DNA of 64,000 bases from Psychrobacter immobilis. GTDB taxonomy: Bacteria > Pseudomonadota > Gammaproteobacteria > Pseudomonadales > Moraxellaceae. Within the stretch, counting starts at the first letter, position 1, and every line of letters begins with the position of its first letter. The translations under genes and the position numbers were made by a program. The notes below the pieces were generated by a model that was given only the letters and a program-made list of their open reading frames with translations, was not told the DNA's origin and ran no database searches. Below, piece by piece: positions 1 through 8,442 of the stretch. The DNA lies in NCBI RefSeq assembly GCF_904846235.1, contig NZ_CAJGZN010000010.1, positions 1-64,000 of the forward strand, in the 5' to 3' direction.

Positions 1-127
1 CTGATTTAAACCCTATTGAAAAAAAATGGGCACAGGCTAAGTTTCTACGACAAGGGTGGATGGAGAATAATTTACCTAAGCTGTTTCATGATATGGGTTG
101 TACCAATTTTATTCTGGATTGACTATA
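1..127 (+). mobile_element. Right end of an IS630-family insertion sequence (left part outside window)
   Basis: The window opens inside an IS630/Tc1-type element. Its transposase stop codon (120-122) lies inside the terminal sequence TGACTATA (120-127), which ends in TA, the usual target dinucleotide of this family. The last 20 bases agree at about 15 of 20 positions with the right end of the miniature element at 1360-1466. The left end and the full transposase are not visible, so intactness cannot be judged. The exact boundary (125 or 127) depends on whether TA is counted as target duplication. Confidence 0.75.
3..122 (+). CDS. IS630-family transposase, C-terminal 39 residues (partial)
   Basis: Reading from base 3 gives an uninterrupted frame that begins DLNPIEKKWAQAK and ends at TGA 120-122. 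The LNPIE..W block is the hallmark of the DD(x)E transposase core of IS630/Tc1 elements, and its Glu is the third catalytic acid that cuts and joins DNA at TA sites. Only the C-terminus is in the window; the first two catalytic Asp residues lie to the left. The following tail (WMENNLPKLFHDM) is typical of the family. The family call is firm, the subgroup is not. Confidence 0.85.
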   Translation, partial: DLNPIEKKWAQAKFLRQGWMENNLPKLFHDMGCTNFILD

Positions 128-415
128 GTATCAATATCTACTCTTAGGTTTTTACCAGAAAAACTACAAATTATTAAATCCAATCAAACGTTAGATATAC
201 CATGGCAGTCGATTGAAGATATTCATGAAAAACGGACACTTTCACATGCTCTATTGAAGATAGTAGTGAACGAAGAGAGTAGTGGAATTAAATCAAACTA
301 TGGAGAGTATTCATTTGATATTTATGATGTTTGCTATAGTGCAGCAGATATTGAACAGCTTGCTATTATTTACTGGGCAAAAGCCATAGGTAAAGAGATC
401 AAAACAGTCGAGTAG
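128..415 (+). pseudogene. Remnant of a hypothetical gene truncated at its 5' end by the IS630 element
   Basis: After the IS end an open frame runs to TAG 413-415 (about 95 residues, TIVSISTLRFLPEKL...IGKEIKTVE). The only possible start to its left is a TTG inside the transposase gene, so the native N-terminus was probably lost to the insertion. The pattern (FLPEKLQI, then IPWQSIEDI, then SNYGEYSFDIYDVCYSAADIEQL) resembles small bacterial PH-like proteins of unknown role; this is weak resemblance, not a family assignment. The stop codon lies within the left inverted repeat of another miniature element, so the 3' end may also be altered. I expect no function. Confidence 0.55.
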
Positions 416-561
416 GGTGCACTCCGCGTACCATTTAAGAACTTTATTTAGGAATTAAAAGTATTATTCAATAAATAGCGGAACGTTAAATCATTTGCAT
501 AGATAAAGGTTTTTAATCTATTGTTTCCTATTTATGCTTTGGTGCGCGAGGCGCACCCTAC
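412..561. repeat. Miniature element with GTAGGGTGC-type terminal inverted repeats
   Basis: Left end GTAGGGTGCACTCCGCGTACC (412-432) pairs with the reverse complement of GGTGCGCGAGGCGCACCCTAC (541-561) at 17 of 21 positions. The 150-bp unit has an A+T-rich core with no coding frame. Ends of the GTAGGGTGCG type recur in many proteobacterial genomes, often right next to gene ends. Here the left end supplies the stop codon of the upstream remnant. Transposition history is inferred from structure only. Confidence 0.7.
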
Positions 562-605
562 AAATTACTAATTTTCCACACCCATAATCTCATATACTTA
601 AAAAC

Positions 606-1148
606 CTACTCCACCAATTCCTCATGCGGATTAACTTTAGACTCACCTTTCTTACCATCTGGCTGAATTACAATAGGTAGTACCAACCCTTTAGCAAAGT
701 CATCAGACAGCACATAATCGTAGCGACTGGCAGCGACATCGGGCGTGGTATGAATGATAAGCGTCATCTCATTGCCATCGGTTAGCTCGTGTGAGACATA
801 GGTTTCGCTGAGCTGATCTAATGCTTTCGATAGTGCCTCGTTACTTGCCATGCTCACCGTCAGATTGTGCTGAGCGGTCGCAGCGTCCACTTTGAAGTAA
901 TCTGCATAGTCTCGGACGTTTTGACTATCGATGGCAAACGGATACTTATAATTAGTAGGGTCAGCAGGCTTTGCACCACTATCTACCAGTGACCAGTCGA
1001 TGGTGTCGGCTGCTGGGGCGGATGGATCTGCTGCTGTCTCCGCAGTTTGCTCAGTGGCATCGACAGAATCGGTAGCGTTATCGCAGCCTGTCAGCGCCCA
1101 CATGCTTGCCGTTGCAATTACCATCATACTTATCAGACGCTTTGTCAT
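606..1148 (-). CDS. Hypothetical lipoprotein
   Basis: A 180-residue protein with a lipoprotein signal peptide: MTKR, a hydrophobic stretch, then lipobox LTGC with the acylated Cys near residue 22. A Thr/Ala/Asp-rich spacer follows, then a mixed globular domain to the C-terminus. I start it at 1148 because AAAGGG lies about eight bases before that ATG; an in-frame ATG at 1175 lacks this. Asp follows the lipobox Cys, which under the E. coli rule would favour inner-membrane retention, but the rule is not reliable here. I recognise no domain and assign no function. It appears monocistronic. Confidence 0.75.
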   Translation of the reverse strand: MTKRLISMMVIATASMWALTGCDNATDSVDATEQTAETAADPSAPAADTIDWSLVDSGAKPADPTNYKYPFAIDSQNVRDYADYFKVDAATAQHNLTVSMASNEALSKALDQLSETYVSHELTDGNEMTLIIHTTPDVAASRYDYVLSDDFAKGLVLPIVIQPDGKKGESKVNPHEELVE

Positions 1149-1253
1149 CGAGTTACCCTTTTGATTATTGGTCATGATTGATTTGCTCTACCTGCTATTT
1201 TGACAGCTTTCTTTGTGCTTCTCTAGCGAAATACATTAGATGGTAAGTTTTGA

Positions 1254-1361
1254 TATACTCTAATCCTCTATAAAAGAATGACCGCGTTAACCTCGCTTGC
1301 AGTATCACAGTTATATCTGCACTCGGCTGCCTTATACTACTTTTAAATTGAATCAACTATA
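1254..1361. repeat. Miniature inverted-repeat element, unit A (108 bp)
   Basis: The unit starts TATACTCTAATCC and ends TTGAATCAACTATA. Its core GCGTTAACCTCGCTTG is shared with copies at 35056-35160 and 47825-47905. The last 20 bases match the end of the IS630 element at 127 in about 14 of 20 positions. It abuts unit B, the two sharing the TA at 1360-1361. No coding frame. I interpret it as a non-autonomous element moved by an IS630-type transposase. Confidence 0.75.
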
Positions 1362-1466
1362 TAGTCAAGTCTATATAAATCCGCTATATCGTCATCCTCG
1401 CTAAGCATACTAATGTATAACTTGCACTGGGTTTCCTTGTATCGAAATTATATTGAACTGACTATA
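1360..1466. repeat. Miniature inverted-repeat element, unit B (107 bp)
   Basis: Left end TATAGTCAAGTCTATATAA (1360-1378) matches the reverse complement of right end TTATATTGAACTGACTATA (1448-1466) at 16 of 19 positions. Both ends finish in TA. The core (CTCGCTAAGCATACTAATGTATAACTTGCACT) is a diverged version of the unit A core, so A and B look like two old relatives in tandem. Confidence 0.75.
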
Positions 1467-1530
1467 CAACCGTCTATTTGGAACTGGTTTTTATAGCCAT
1501 CTTTATACGCGTATCAAACGAACACGCATA

Positions 1531-1562
1531 AAAAAGCAGCCACCATATAATGACTGCTTTTT
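1531..1562 (-). terminator. Rho-independent terminator of the lipoprotein gene at 1629-2039
   Basis: AAAAAGCAG (1531-1539) pairs with CTGCTTTTT (1554-1562). Read on the minus strand the stem ends in a U run, about 66 bases after the stop at 1629. The symmetric A/T flanks could also serve plus-strand transcripts. Confidence 0.6.
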
Positions 1563-1563
1563 G

Positions 1564-1608
1564 TCTATTACGACTATTTATCTATTACGACTATTTATCT
1601 ATTACGAC
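1564..1608. repeat. 17-bp tandem repeat, about 2.6 copies
   Basis: The unit TCTATTACGACTATTTA occurs at 1564-1580 and 1581-1597, followed by 11 bases of a third copy (1598-1608). It sits between the terminator and the stop codon of the gene at 1629. Copies are identical, so the array is young or prone to slippage. Confidence 0.9.
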
Positions 1609-1628
1609 ATGAGCGTATCTCTAGCTGA

Positions 1629-2039
1629 TTAGATTTGGCAGTTTACTTGGTATTCTTTACCGTCAGCCCACTTCATCGCAAAGATACCTTTGTCACCTTT
1701 CATATGCCATGCATAGACGACTTCTGGGTTTGAGTCGTTTACATAGCTTGCGACTTCGCCTTTTACTTTACCGTTTAGGATGATTGGCTGCTCGGCCCAT
1801 TTTACTTTTGGTAAGGTAGCGTTGAGCATCACTTGTTCTTTATTGATAGATTGCTTTGCCATGATTTTGCTGTCATCGGTACAGGTGTATGGTGCTGGTG
1901 CCATACGATCATAGGCGGCGGTTACTTTTTCTGGAACTGGCGTATCAGTTGCATCTGGGGTAGTTGGTGCGGTAGTCGCACAAGCGCTCAATAGGGCAAG
2001 GACTGGTAGGGTAGTCGCAATTTTAGTTATCATTTTCAT
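1629..2039 (-). CDS. Lipoprotein with a MliC-like (C-type lysozyme inhibitor) domain
   Basis: A 136-residue lipoprotein: MKMITK, hydrophobic core, lipobox LSAC, then a Thr/Pro linker. The C-terminal domain has the layout of MliC-type lysozyme inhibitors: YTC near its start, a central strand region, AWHMKGDKG, and a closing YQVNC whose Cys could pair with the first. Known MliC proteins sit in the outer membrane or periplasm and block host or competitor lysozyme. Start 2039 is chosen because GGAG lies eight bases upstream; an in-frame ATG at 2051 has no such site. The family call rests on pattern only, and the usual Ser/Lys inhibitory loop is not clear. Confidence 0.6.
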   Translation of the reverse strand: MKMITKIATTLPVLALLSACATTAPTTPDATDTPVPEKVTAAYDRMAPAPYTCTDDSKIMAKQSINKEQVMLNATLPKVKWAEQPIILNGKVKGEVASYVNDSNPEVVYAWHMKGDKGIFAMKWADGKEYQVNCQI

Positions 2040-2261
2040 GGTGCTCTCCAAAGCTTTTCGCTGATGTCATTTACTTGTTCTTAATGATGCGTTTAGCATA
2101 TGAGGGTTATAGTAGCGAAAACGAACCATTTCAATGTTAGAAATTGTTCATTACCTGTTAGCTTCGTTACCCAACCGCTGTCTAATGTAACTTGCAATCT
2201 GCGACAGGGTGAAAAGTAAGCCGGATTAATTATGAAATCTGTGACTATAAACTTGGCACAT

Positions 2262-2302
2262 AAAAAAGCGCCTATCAACGAGTGGCTGATAGACGCTTTT
2301 TT
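2262..2302 (-). terminator. Rho-independent terminator downstream of the YgiQ gene
   Basis: AAAAAAGCGCCTATCA and TGATAGACGCTTTTTT form a long stem with an ACGAGTGGC loop. On the minus strand it lies 67 bases past the YgiQ stop and ends in a U run. Confidence 0.75.
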
Positions 2303-2368
2303 GCTTTACTTAACACGCGCTAGATTGAGCATGTATTTTTATACTATGAACACTATTTGCTATGAATA

Positions 2369-4822
2369 CTACTTGGTTTTACGTGGTGGCAGACCAGTAT
2401 GCTGAGTCTGGAAATTGCCTTTGCTGACTTTTTTCTTACCCGCCATGCCTTTGCCTGCTGCGCCTTTAGCTGACGCACTGTTGTTTGACGAGCCATTACT
2501 ACGCTTCACTGAGTCATTGCCAACACGGCTATTCTTTTTGCGCGCTGATTGGTAAGTATCTTGCGCGGCATCACGCCCTTCTAAACTGGCGTTAAATGGT
2601 GGAATCAAACAACCACGGTTTTTACCAATCAAGTCACTACGACCCATGTCTTGTAGCGCTTTACGTAGTAGTACCCAGTTTTTTGGATCATGATAGCGTA
2701 AGAACGCTTTATGCAATTTGCGCTGCTTGCCAGACTTGACGATATCCATGTCACCTTCATCACGGCTGACCTTATGTAGCGGATCTTTGTGCGTGTGATA
2801 CATGGTAGTCGCGGTCGCCATTGGGCTTGGATAAAACGCCTGTACTTGGTCAGCACGGTAGCCATTACTTTTGAGCCAAAGCGCAAGGTTCATCATATCT
2901 TCATCTTTGGTACCTGGATGAGCGGCGATGAAGTAAGGAATCAGATATTGCTCTTTGCCTGCTTCTTGGCTGAACTGCTCAAACATGGCTTTGAACTGAT
3001 CATAGCTGCCCATGCCAGGTTTCATCATCTTCGATAGCACACCTTCTTCAGAGTGCTCAGGCGCAATCTTGAGGTAACCACCGACGTGATGACTGACCAA
3101 TTCTTTCACATATTCAGGATCTTTCACTGCCAAGTCATAACGCAAGCCTGAAGCAATCAGGATTTTTTTCACGCCTTTGATATCACGCGCTTTGCGATAT
3201 AGCTTAGTCAAATTACTGTGATCTGTAATCAAGTTTTCACAGACATCAGGATAGACACAAGATGGCTTACGGCAGTTCTTTTCAATCGTTTCATCTTTAC
3301 AGCTGAGGCGATACATGTTTGCCGTTGGGCCACCAAGGTCAGATATCACACCAGTAAAGTTCGGTGCGGTATCTCGAATTGCTTCTACTTCACGCAAGAT
3401 TGAATCTTCTGAACGGCTCTGGATAATGCGGCCTTCGTGCTCAGTGATCGAGCAGAAGGTACAACCACCAAAACAGCCGCGCATGATATTGACTGAAAAC
3501 TTGATCATGTCATAAGCAGGGATACGCGCATCGCCATAGCTTGGATGCGGCAAGCGTGCATACGGCAGGTCAAACACATAATCCATCTCTTCTGTTGAGA
3601 GTGGTACTGGTGGTGGATTGAGCCAAACGTCGATAGAAGTATGCGAATTACCAGCACCGCTGCTATGACGCTGTACGAGCGCACGGGCGTTACCCGGATT
3701 GGTCTCTAGATGCAGGATACGACTCGCATGAGCATAAAGCACAGGGTCAGATTTGACATGCTCGTAATCAGGCAGACGAATGACAGTTTTTTCACGTGGT
3801 GGCATTTTTAGCTTATGCTTACGTGCGGTCATTGGCTTATCAAAGCCGCGCATTTGTACCACTTGCGTCTCTTCATCGACTTGTTCAGCGTTGATGACTT
3901 TATTGGCAACTGGCTCAGCGACGAAGCCCTGATATTGCGATGACATAGATGACGGCATGGCTTGGCCAACAGGCGAGTCCGATGGTTTGTTCTGCTCAAT
4001 TGAACAGTTATCAACGTCTTCGGTCATTACATAAGGGTTGATGATTGGATCGACACGGCCAACGGTATCGACATCGTTACTCGCAACCTCGGTCATGTCT
4101 TCTTGCCAATGGCGACGGGTCGGGGTCAATAAGTAAGCCGTACCACGCAGTTTGCTCATCTGCTCAAAGCTATAGCCTTTAGACAGACCATGTACCACAT
4201 CGACGATCGCACGCTCAGCATTGCCATACAGTAAGACATCAGCACGCGCATCTAGCAAGATACTACGGCGGACTTTGTCTGACCAATAATCATAATGAGC
4301 AATACGGCGTAGACTTCCTTCGATACCGCCTAAGATAATTGGCACATCAGGATAGGCTTCACGGCAGCGTTGGCTATAGACAATAGCCGCGCGGTCAGGG
4401 CGTTTGTTTGCCACGTTGCCTGGAGAGTAAGCATCATCGCTACGGATTTTGCGATCAGCGGTATAGCGGTTGATCATGCTGTCCATGTTGCCCGCGGTCA
4501 CGCCGTACGCATAGACAGGTTTGCCAAGTTCCATAAAGGCATCTTTGCTCTTCCAATCTGGCTGAGCGATGATGCCAACACGGAAACCTTGCGACTCTAA
4601 TAGACGACCGATGATGGCCATACCAAAGCTTGGGTGATCGACATAGGCATCACCTGAGATGATTATGACATCACAAGCATCCCAGCCCAAATCGTCCATC
4701 TCTTTGCGGCTCATCGGCAGATAAGGCGCCGGCTCGTAGCAGCTCGCCCAGTGTTTGTCATAATCATAAAGTGGCTTGGTGCCTTGTTTAAAGGCAGTGC
4801 GGGCGATGGTATCGGCAGACAT
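2369..4822 (-). CDS. ygiQ: YgiQ family radical SAM protein (UPF0313)
   Basis: A 817-residue protein matching the YgiQ/UPF0313 family along its length. The N-terminal part ([20 protein letters not shown], residues about 56-75) resembles the cobalamin-binding-like domain that precedes many radical SAM cores. The radical SAM cluster motif CFGGCTFC gives Cys450, Cys454 and Cys457, ligands of a 4Fe-4S cluster that cleaves S-adenosylmethionine. A second Cys group ([12 protein letters not shown]) follows. A 70-residue polar insert (about residues 260-330) and a basic Ser/Lys-rich tail are not core parts. The substrate of this family is not established. It is a single gene with its own terminator, divergent from amt. 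Confidence 0.9.
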   Translation of the reverse strand: MSADTIARTAFKQGTKPLYDYDKHWASCYEPAPYLPMSRKEMDDLGWDACDVIIISGDAYVDHPSFGMAIIGRLLESQGFRVGIIAQPDWKSKDAFMELGKPVYAYGVTAGNMDSMINRYTADRKIRSDDAYSPGNVANKRPDRAAIVYSQRCREAYPDVPIILGGIEGSLRRIAHYDYWSDKVRRSILLDARADVLLYGNAERAIVDVVHGLSKGYSFEQMSKLRGTAYLLTPTRRHWQEDMTEVASNDVDTVGRVDPIINPYVMTEDVDNCSIEQNKPSDSPVGQAMPSSMSSQYQGFVAEPVANKVINAEQVDEETQVVQMRGFDKPMTARKHKLKMPPREKTVIRLPDYEHVKSDPVLYAHASRILHLETNPGNARALVQRHSSGAGNSHTSIDVWLNPPPVPLSTEEMDYVFDLPYARLPHPSYGDARIPAYDMIKFSVNIMRGCFGGCTFCSITEHEGRIIQSRSEDSILREVEAIRDTAPNFTGVISDLGGPTANMYRLSCKDETIEKNCRKPSCVYPDVCENLITDHSNLTKLYRKARDIKGVKKILIASGLRYDLAVKDPEYVKELVSHHVGGYLKIAPEHSEEGVLSKMMKPGMGSYDQFKAMFEQFSQEAGKEQYLIPYFIAAHPGTKDEDMMNLALWLKSNGYRADQVQAFYPSPMATATTMYHTHKDPLHKVSRDEGDMDIVKSGKQRKLHKAFLRYHDPKNWVLLRKALQDMGRSDLIGKNRGCLIPPFNASLEGRDAAQDTYQSARKKNSRVGNDSVKRSNGSSNNSASAKGAAGKGMAGKKKVSKGNFQTQHTGLPPRKTK

Positions 4823-5323
4823 GGGCGGACCTGTTAATTAGAAAAATGGCACTAAAAATACAGCCCTTATTACCCAATGATAATAAAGGCGAATTTAAAA
4901 GCGCTCATTTTAACATGAATCGCCTTCACTATGCGACCTATTCTATGAGTGGCGATTGCCGATAAGTTATTGATAGCGTGAGATAAACTGCTCATGCAAA
5001 GTAAGCTATCCGCACAGCAAAATAATGGCAAAAACAGTCTAGACAGAACAGTCACATTATCAGTTCAATCAAACTTACTTCCAACTATCATTCTCTACTC
5101 TAGTTCATTTTATAGCTACATCCTCGAAAGCATCATTATCGAAATACTGATTCGGCTGTTACTGGTCATTTGTTTTCTCATATTTATAAGTTTCTTTGAT
5201 TTCTAATAATAGGTTTTGGCACAGGTTTTGCTCCACCCTTGTTAGGGCTTATTTGTGTGCATTAATGAGTAAAAATAGTGCACCGATAAAATTTGAACGG
5301 ATAGATAAGTGTTTGGAGATAAA
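4823..5323. promoter_or_regulatory. Divergent intergenic region between ygiQ and amt
   Basis: About 500 A+T-rich bases. Short open frames here (for example 4994-5206) have no ribosome site and no recognisable product. The recognisable element is the sigma-54 promoter at 5216-5232. I see no clear dyad for the activator NtrC and no obvious sigma-70 promoter for ygiQ. Confidence 0.5.
5216..5232 (+). promoter_or_regulatory. Sigma-54 (RpoN) promoter of amt
   Basis: TTGGCAC, five bases, TTGCT: GG at 5218-5219 and GC at 5230-5231 are exactly ten bases apart, matching the -24/-12 consensus TGGCAC-N5-TTGC at every key position. Transcription would begin near 5243, about 80 bases before the amt start. 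Sigma-54 with NtrC is the classic control of ammonium transporter genes, so this implies induction under nitrogen limitation. Confidence 0.85.
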
Positions 5324-6721
5324 ATGAGAACATCATCTGTTGGACTGGACACGATAAAGACATTATTAAAACTATTACAACCATTAAAACTATCGCTAAG
5401 TAATAGGCTGGTGCTAAGTACAGTATTGTTTGCAGCAATGGGTAGCGCCCAAGCTGCTGAGGCCGACACATTGACCGTGGCACAGCTGCTCGAATATCAA
5501 AATATCGCTTGGATTATCTGGGGCGGGGTATTGGTGTTCTTTATGCAGGCAGGTTTTGCTCTACTTGAGAGCGGATCAGTACGAGCGAAAAACGCGGTAA
5601 ACGTGATGATGAAAAATTACACTGACATGTGTATCGGCGGTCTAGCTTTCTACTTGGTGGGTTTTGGGCTGATGATGGGTACCAATCACTCCGGATTTGT
5701 CGGCACGGATCACTTTATGCCAGTCGCGTTATCCAATATGGACTGGGCATTGATGTTTTTTCAGATGATGTTTGCAGCGACAGCGGTGACCATTGCTAGT
5801 GGTGCGATGGCAGAGCGCGTTTCCTTTATCGGCTATGCGGTGGCGGCCTGTTTGATTTGTTTGTTTATTTATCCCGTATTTGCCAGTTGGGTATGGGGCG
5901 GTTATTTCGGCGGTACTGGTTGGCTAGCTGAGCTTGGCTTTATTGATTTTGCTGGGTCTACAGTCGTGCATTCTATCGGTGGTTGGTTAGCATTGGCAGG
6001 TATATTAGTCATTGGCCCAAGGCTAGGCCGCTTTGCACCTGATGGCACGCCAAGACTCATCGCAGGGCATAACATGACGTTGCTGGCGCTAGGCGGATTT
6101 ATCTTATGGTTTGGCTGGTTCGGCTTCAATGCTGGATCGACATTGTCTATCACGGGCAATATTGGTTTAATCGCAGTCAATACTTTTGTCGCAGCAGTCA
6201 GTGCGGTGGTGAGCTATATGCTTATCTCCCGATCGCTCAACAAAGCTATTTTACTGAGCGATAGTGTCAATGCCAGTTTGATTGGTTTGGTATCGATTAC
6301 CGCAGGCTGTGCGACTACGACGCCTGTCTTCGCTATCATTATCGGTGTGGTTGCTTCCGTGGTTTATATCTTATCGTCGCAAGCGTTATTAAAATTCAAA
6401 GTAGACGACGTGGTCTCGGCAGTGGCAGTACATGGCTTTGGCGGGGCGTGGGGTACGCTCGCAGCAGGATTATTCTATACAGGAGATTTGTTTAACTTAT
6501 CACGGCTTGGCGTACAAGCGCTAGGCGTCGGCGTGGCGTTAGGCTGGGGACTGGGATTGGGGCTAGTGATGTATAAGCTTATCGATTTAAGCTTTGGGTT
6601 AAAAGCAAGCCGCTTACATGAGCAGCGTGGCCTTGATTATACCGAGCATGCAGAGCTTGGTTACCCTGAGTTCCAAAAGCAGATGTTCGATGCGAAAAGC
6701 CTAACTGAGCGGCATTTATAG
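5324..6721 (+). CDS. amt: Ammonium transporter, Amt/MEP/Rh family
   Basis: A 465-residue membrane protein that imports ammonium. It has a cleavable-looking N-terminal signal (hydrophobic stretch ending GSAQAAEA) as in E. coli AmtB, then about eleven membrane helices. The pore histidine pair is visible: VVHSIGGW (His216) and VAVHGFGG (His370). The phenylalanine gate region and the family block FGWFGFNAGS are present. I start it at the ATG at 5324 because GGAG lies six bases upstream; a GTG at 5309 is the alternative. A sigma-54 promoter precedes it. No glnK is adjacent, so the PII regulator that usually accompanies amt must be elsewhere. A small unknown gene follows after ten bases. Confidence 0.95.
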   Translation: MRTSSVGLDTIKTLLKLLQPLKLSLSNRLVLSTVLFAAMGSAQAAEADTLTVAQLLEYQNIAWIIWGGVLVFFMQAGFALLESGSVRAKNAVNVMMKNYTDMCIGGLAFYLVGFGLMMGTNHSGFVGTDHFMPVALSNMDWALMFFQMMFAATAVTIASGAMAERVSFIGYAVAACLICLFIYPVFASWVWGGYFGGTGWLAELGFIDFAGSTVVHSIGGWLALAGILVIGPRLGRFAPDGTPRLIAGHNMTLLALGGFILWFGWFGFNAGSTLSITGNIGLIAVNTFVAAVSAVVSYMLISRSLNKAILLSDSVNASLIGLVSITAGCATTTPVFAIIIGVVASVVYILSSQALLKFKVDDVVSAVAVHGFGGAWGTLAAGLFYTGDLFNLSRLGVQALGVGVALGWGLGLGLVMYKLIDLSFGLKASRLHEQRGLDYTEHAELGYPEFQKQMFDAKSLTERHL

Positions 6722-6731
6722 GAGAGAGCTG

Positions 6732-7373
6732 ATGAATATTGATACTCAATCCGTAGACCAAGCTGTGACTGCGATGGCAGAAGTACTTGCCGATTATCTA
6801 CATCCTGAGGAGGTGCGACTACTTAAATCACAGTGGCAGCGATACTCAACGGTCTCTGTGAAAATGATGCAACAGTGCGTCTTGGATGCGACAAGGCGCT
6901 ATCCTGAGCTGCAAGCTTATAAGTCTGATATTAGGAAAGGCTTTTGGGCTACCTTGCAAGCGGACAGTCAGCAAACAGTAGAGGCTGATAGTCACAATAG
7001 CCATAATGGTCATAATAAAGCAATCAAAGCGCCAGTCCCTGTCTCTGAGTTGGTTCTGGCATTTTATACCGTCATAGAAGCACTGCGCAGTCAGCTATCA
7101 GAAACAGAAAGTCGCAACCTATTTCTGACCATGCACCAAACTGTTTCGCAAGAGCGCACCTTCAAAGGGCATAGTCTTAACATCAGTCAGTTTCTAGAAG
7201 GCAATCGCCCGTCCGTACCTGATAATGAGCACCTGTTGAATAATTTGATGCAGCTGGCTTATGTATGCTTATGCGATGTTGCAGGCCCTGTCGAAGCAGA
7301 TGAGATGATGTTTCGAGCGGCAGAGAAGGCGAAACAAAACTACCCGAAAACATTGGTCGAAAAGTTATTCTAA
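6732..7373 (+). CDS. Hypothetical protein, probably co-transcribed with amt
   Basis: A 213-residue soluble protein with no signal peptide or membrane helix, mostly helical by composition. Its ATG is ten bases after the amt stop and has GGAGAG seven bases upstream, so it should share the amt transcript and its nitrogen control. A His/Asn-rich insert (DSHNSHNGHNK, about residues 91-101) splits two helical halves. I do not recognise the family. Context suggests a role in nitrogen assimilation or in regulation of the transporter, but nothing in the sequence shows it. It is not a PII protein: the T-loop and PII signatures are absent. Confidence 0.7.
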   Translation: MNIDTQSVDQAVTAMAEVLADYLHPEEVRLLKSQWQRYSTVSVKMMQQCVLDATRRYPELQAYKSDIRKGFWATLQADSQQTVEADSHNSHNGHNKAIKAPVPVSELVLAFYTVIEALRSQLSETESRNLFLTMHQTVSQERTFKGHSLNISQFLEGNRPSVPDNEHLLNNLMQLAYVCLCDVAGPVEADEMMFRAAEKAKQNYPKTLVEKLF

Positions 7374-7384
7374 AATGTTGAGTG

Positions 7385-7427
7385 GGCACGTTACGGGTGG
7401 GTACGGAATACCTTTCGATAACGTGCC
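7385..7427. other. Inverted repeat downstream of the amt operon
   Basis: GGCACGTTA (7385-7393) and TAACGTGCC (7419-7427) are perfect complements separated by 25 bases. No U run follows, so it may be a weak or factor-assisted transcript end or a processing site rather than a classic terminator. Confidence 0.45.
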
Positions 7428-7528
7428 TTATATAAAAGGGCTTTTATAACGTAACTGTCATGATGTAGCTTTCATAACGCACTTTGAAACTTGATACTAT
7501 ACGATGAGCGGTCTAGTAGTTTAACGAT

Positions 7529-8278
7529 CTAATCTAATAACTGAAGCGGGAAAGTAACCACGTCAAAGGCGAGGGCAAAGGGTAGCAGTACTAGCTTTTG
7601 TGCGCCATTTGGACCGCTACGAGTGACGACATCCTGCTGAGTTTGTGTATAGAAACTCACCGTATATGGTTTGGTCAGTGCGCGATAGTTTGACTGAATC
7701 AATCCTAAGTTACTAACTTGCGGATAGATAGCGCCTTTGACAGGAACGCTAAAACAAAAGCGCTGAGCATTGATACGTTGATCGCTCGCTGAGGTACACT
7801 CTTTACCGTTGTTTTGCAAAAAGAACTGATAGTCTGAGCGCCCAAACTCATCTTTTAATTTAGCATAAGACAGTTTCATCTCACCTTGGAAGTACCCATC
7901 GTTATTGGGTACATGAAAGCTCATGTCGTTATCCACTTGAATGTTTTTTTGCGTGAGGTTACTCAGTAAGTTCACCATTTCTGTCCCACCTTGGGTGAGA
8001 ACGTAGCTGTTCTTTTCTCCTACGATAACCATTGACGCGTTTGGTATTTTTGGTAACGCTTGCGCAGGACGACCAAAAGCAACAATTTGATCTTCAGACA
8101 GAATTTGCTTCGTCGTGTTTGTGGTGACGTGTCCGCTATTGTCTAATAGCGAGCTGGTCGCACAGCCTGAGCTGGCTAGTACCGTAGCAAACAAAGCGCC
8201 TGCTATTACCTTTTTTGAATTTGACGGTTTTAGTAACGCTTTCATGTTGTTGTTATCAGCGTTTGTATGGTCAATCAT
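7529..8278 (-). CDS. Hypothetical lipoprotein
   Basis: A 249-residue protein with a long N-region, a hydrophobic segment and lipobox ASSGC (Cys39 from this start). I use the ATG at 8278 because AGGAAG lies seven to nine bases before it; the inner ATG at 8245 would give a more usual signal length but lacks a ribosome site. The mature part has two Cys (KECTS, RFCFS) that could form a disulfide. It ends with a hydrophobic segment (FALAFDVVTFPLQLL) of the kind seen at the end of several small envelope lipoproteins. I do not recognise the family and assign no function. Confidence 0.7.
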   Translation of the reverse strand: MIDHTNADNNNMKALLKPSNSKKVIAGALFATVLASSGCATSSLLDNSGHVTTNTTKQILSEDQIVAFGRPAQALPKIPNASMVIVGEKNSYVLTQGGTEMVNLLSNLTQKNIQVDNDMSFHVPNNDGYFQGEMKLSYAKLKDEFGRSDYQFFLQNNGKECTSASDQRINAQRFCFSVPVKGAIYPQVSNLGLIQSNYRALTKPYTVSFYTQTQQDVVTRSGPNGAQKLVLLPFALAFDVVTFPLQLLD

Positions 8279-8442
8279 GATTAGGCTTCCTTGTCTAACA
8301 AATGGGCTTACGAAATTAACTATCGAGTTTTTATTTCTTCTCGGATGTCTGGTGAATATCGTACAGTGTTTATATGTAACTTAGCTACTTATCATCCATT
8401 GTCATATGATAGGTAAGTGTAGCTGAGACTGTTAAATTATAA

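Noticed and set aside
1564-1608. CRISPR-like spaced repeats
   Set aside because: Units are head-to-tail with no spacers and only 2.6 copies. No CRISPR array or cas gene is seen in the window.
4994-5206. A 70-codon open frame upstream of amt
   Set aside because: No ribosome site, hydrophobic low-complexity tail from A+T-rich DNA, and it lies in the promoter region of amt.
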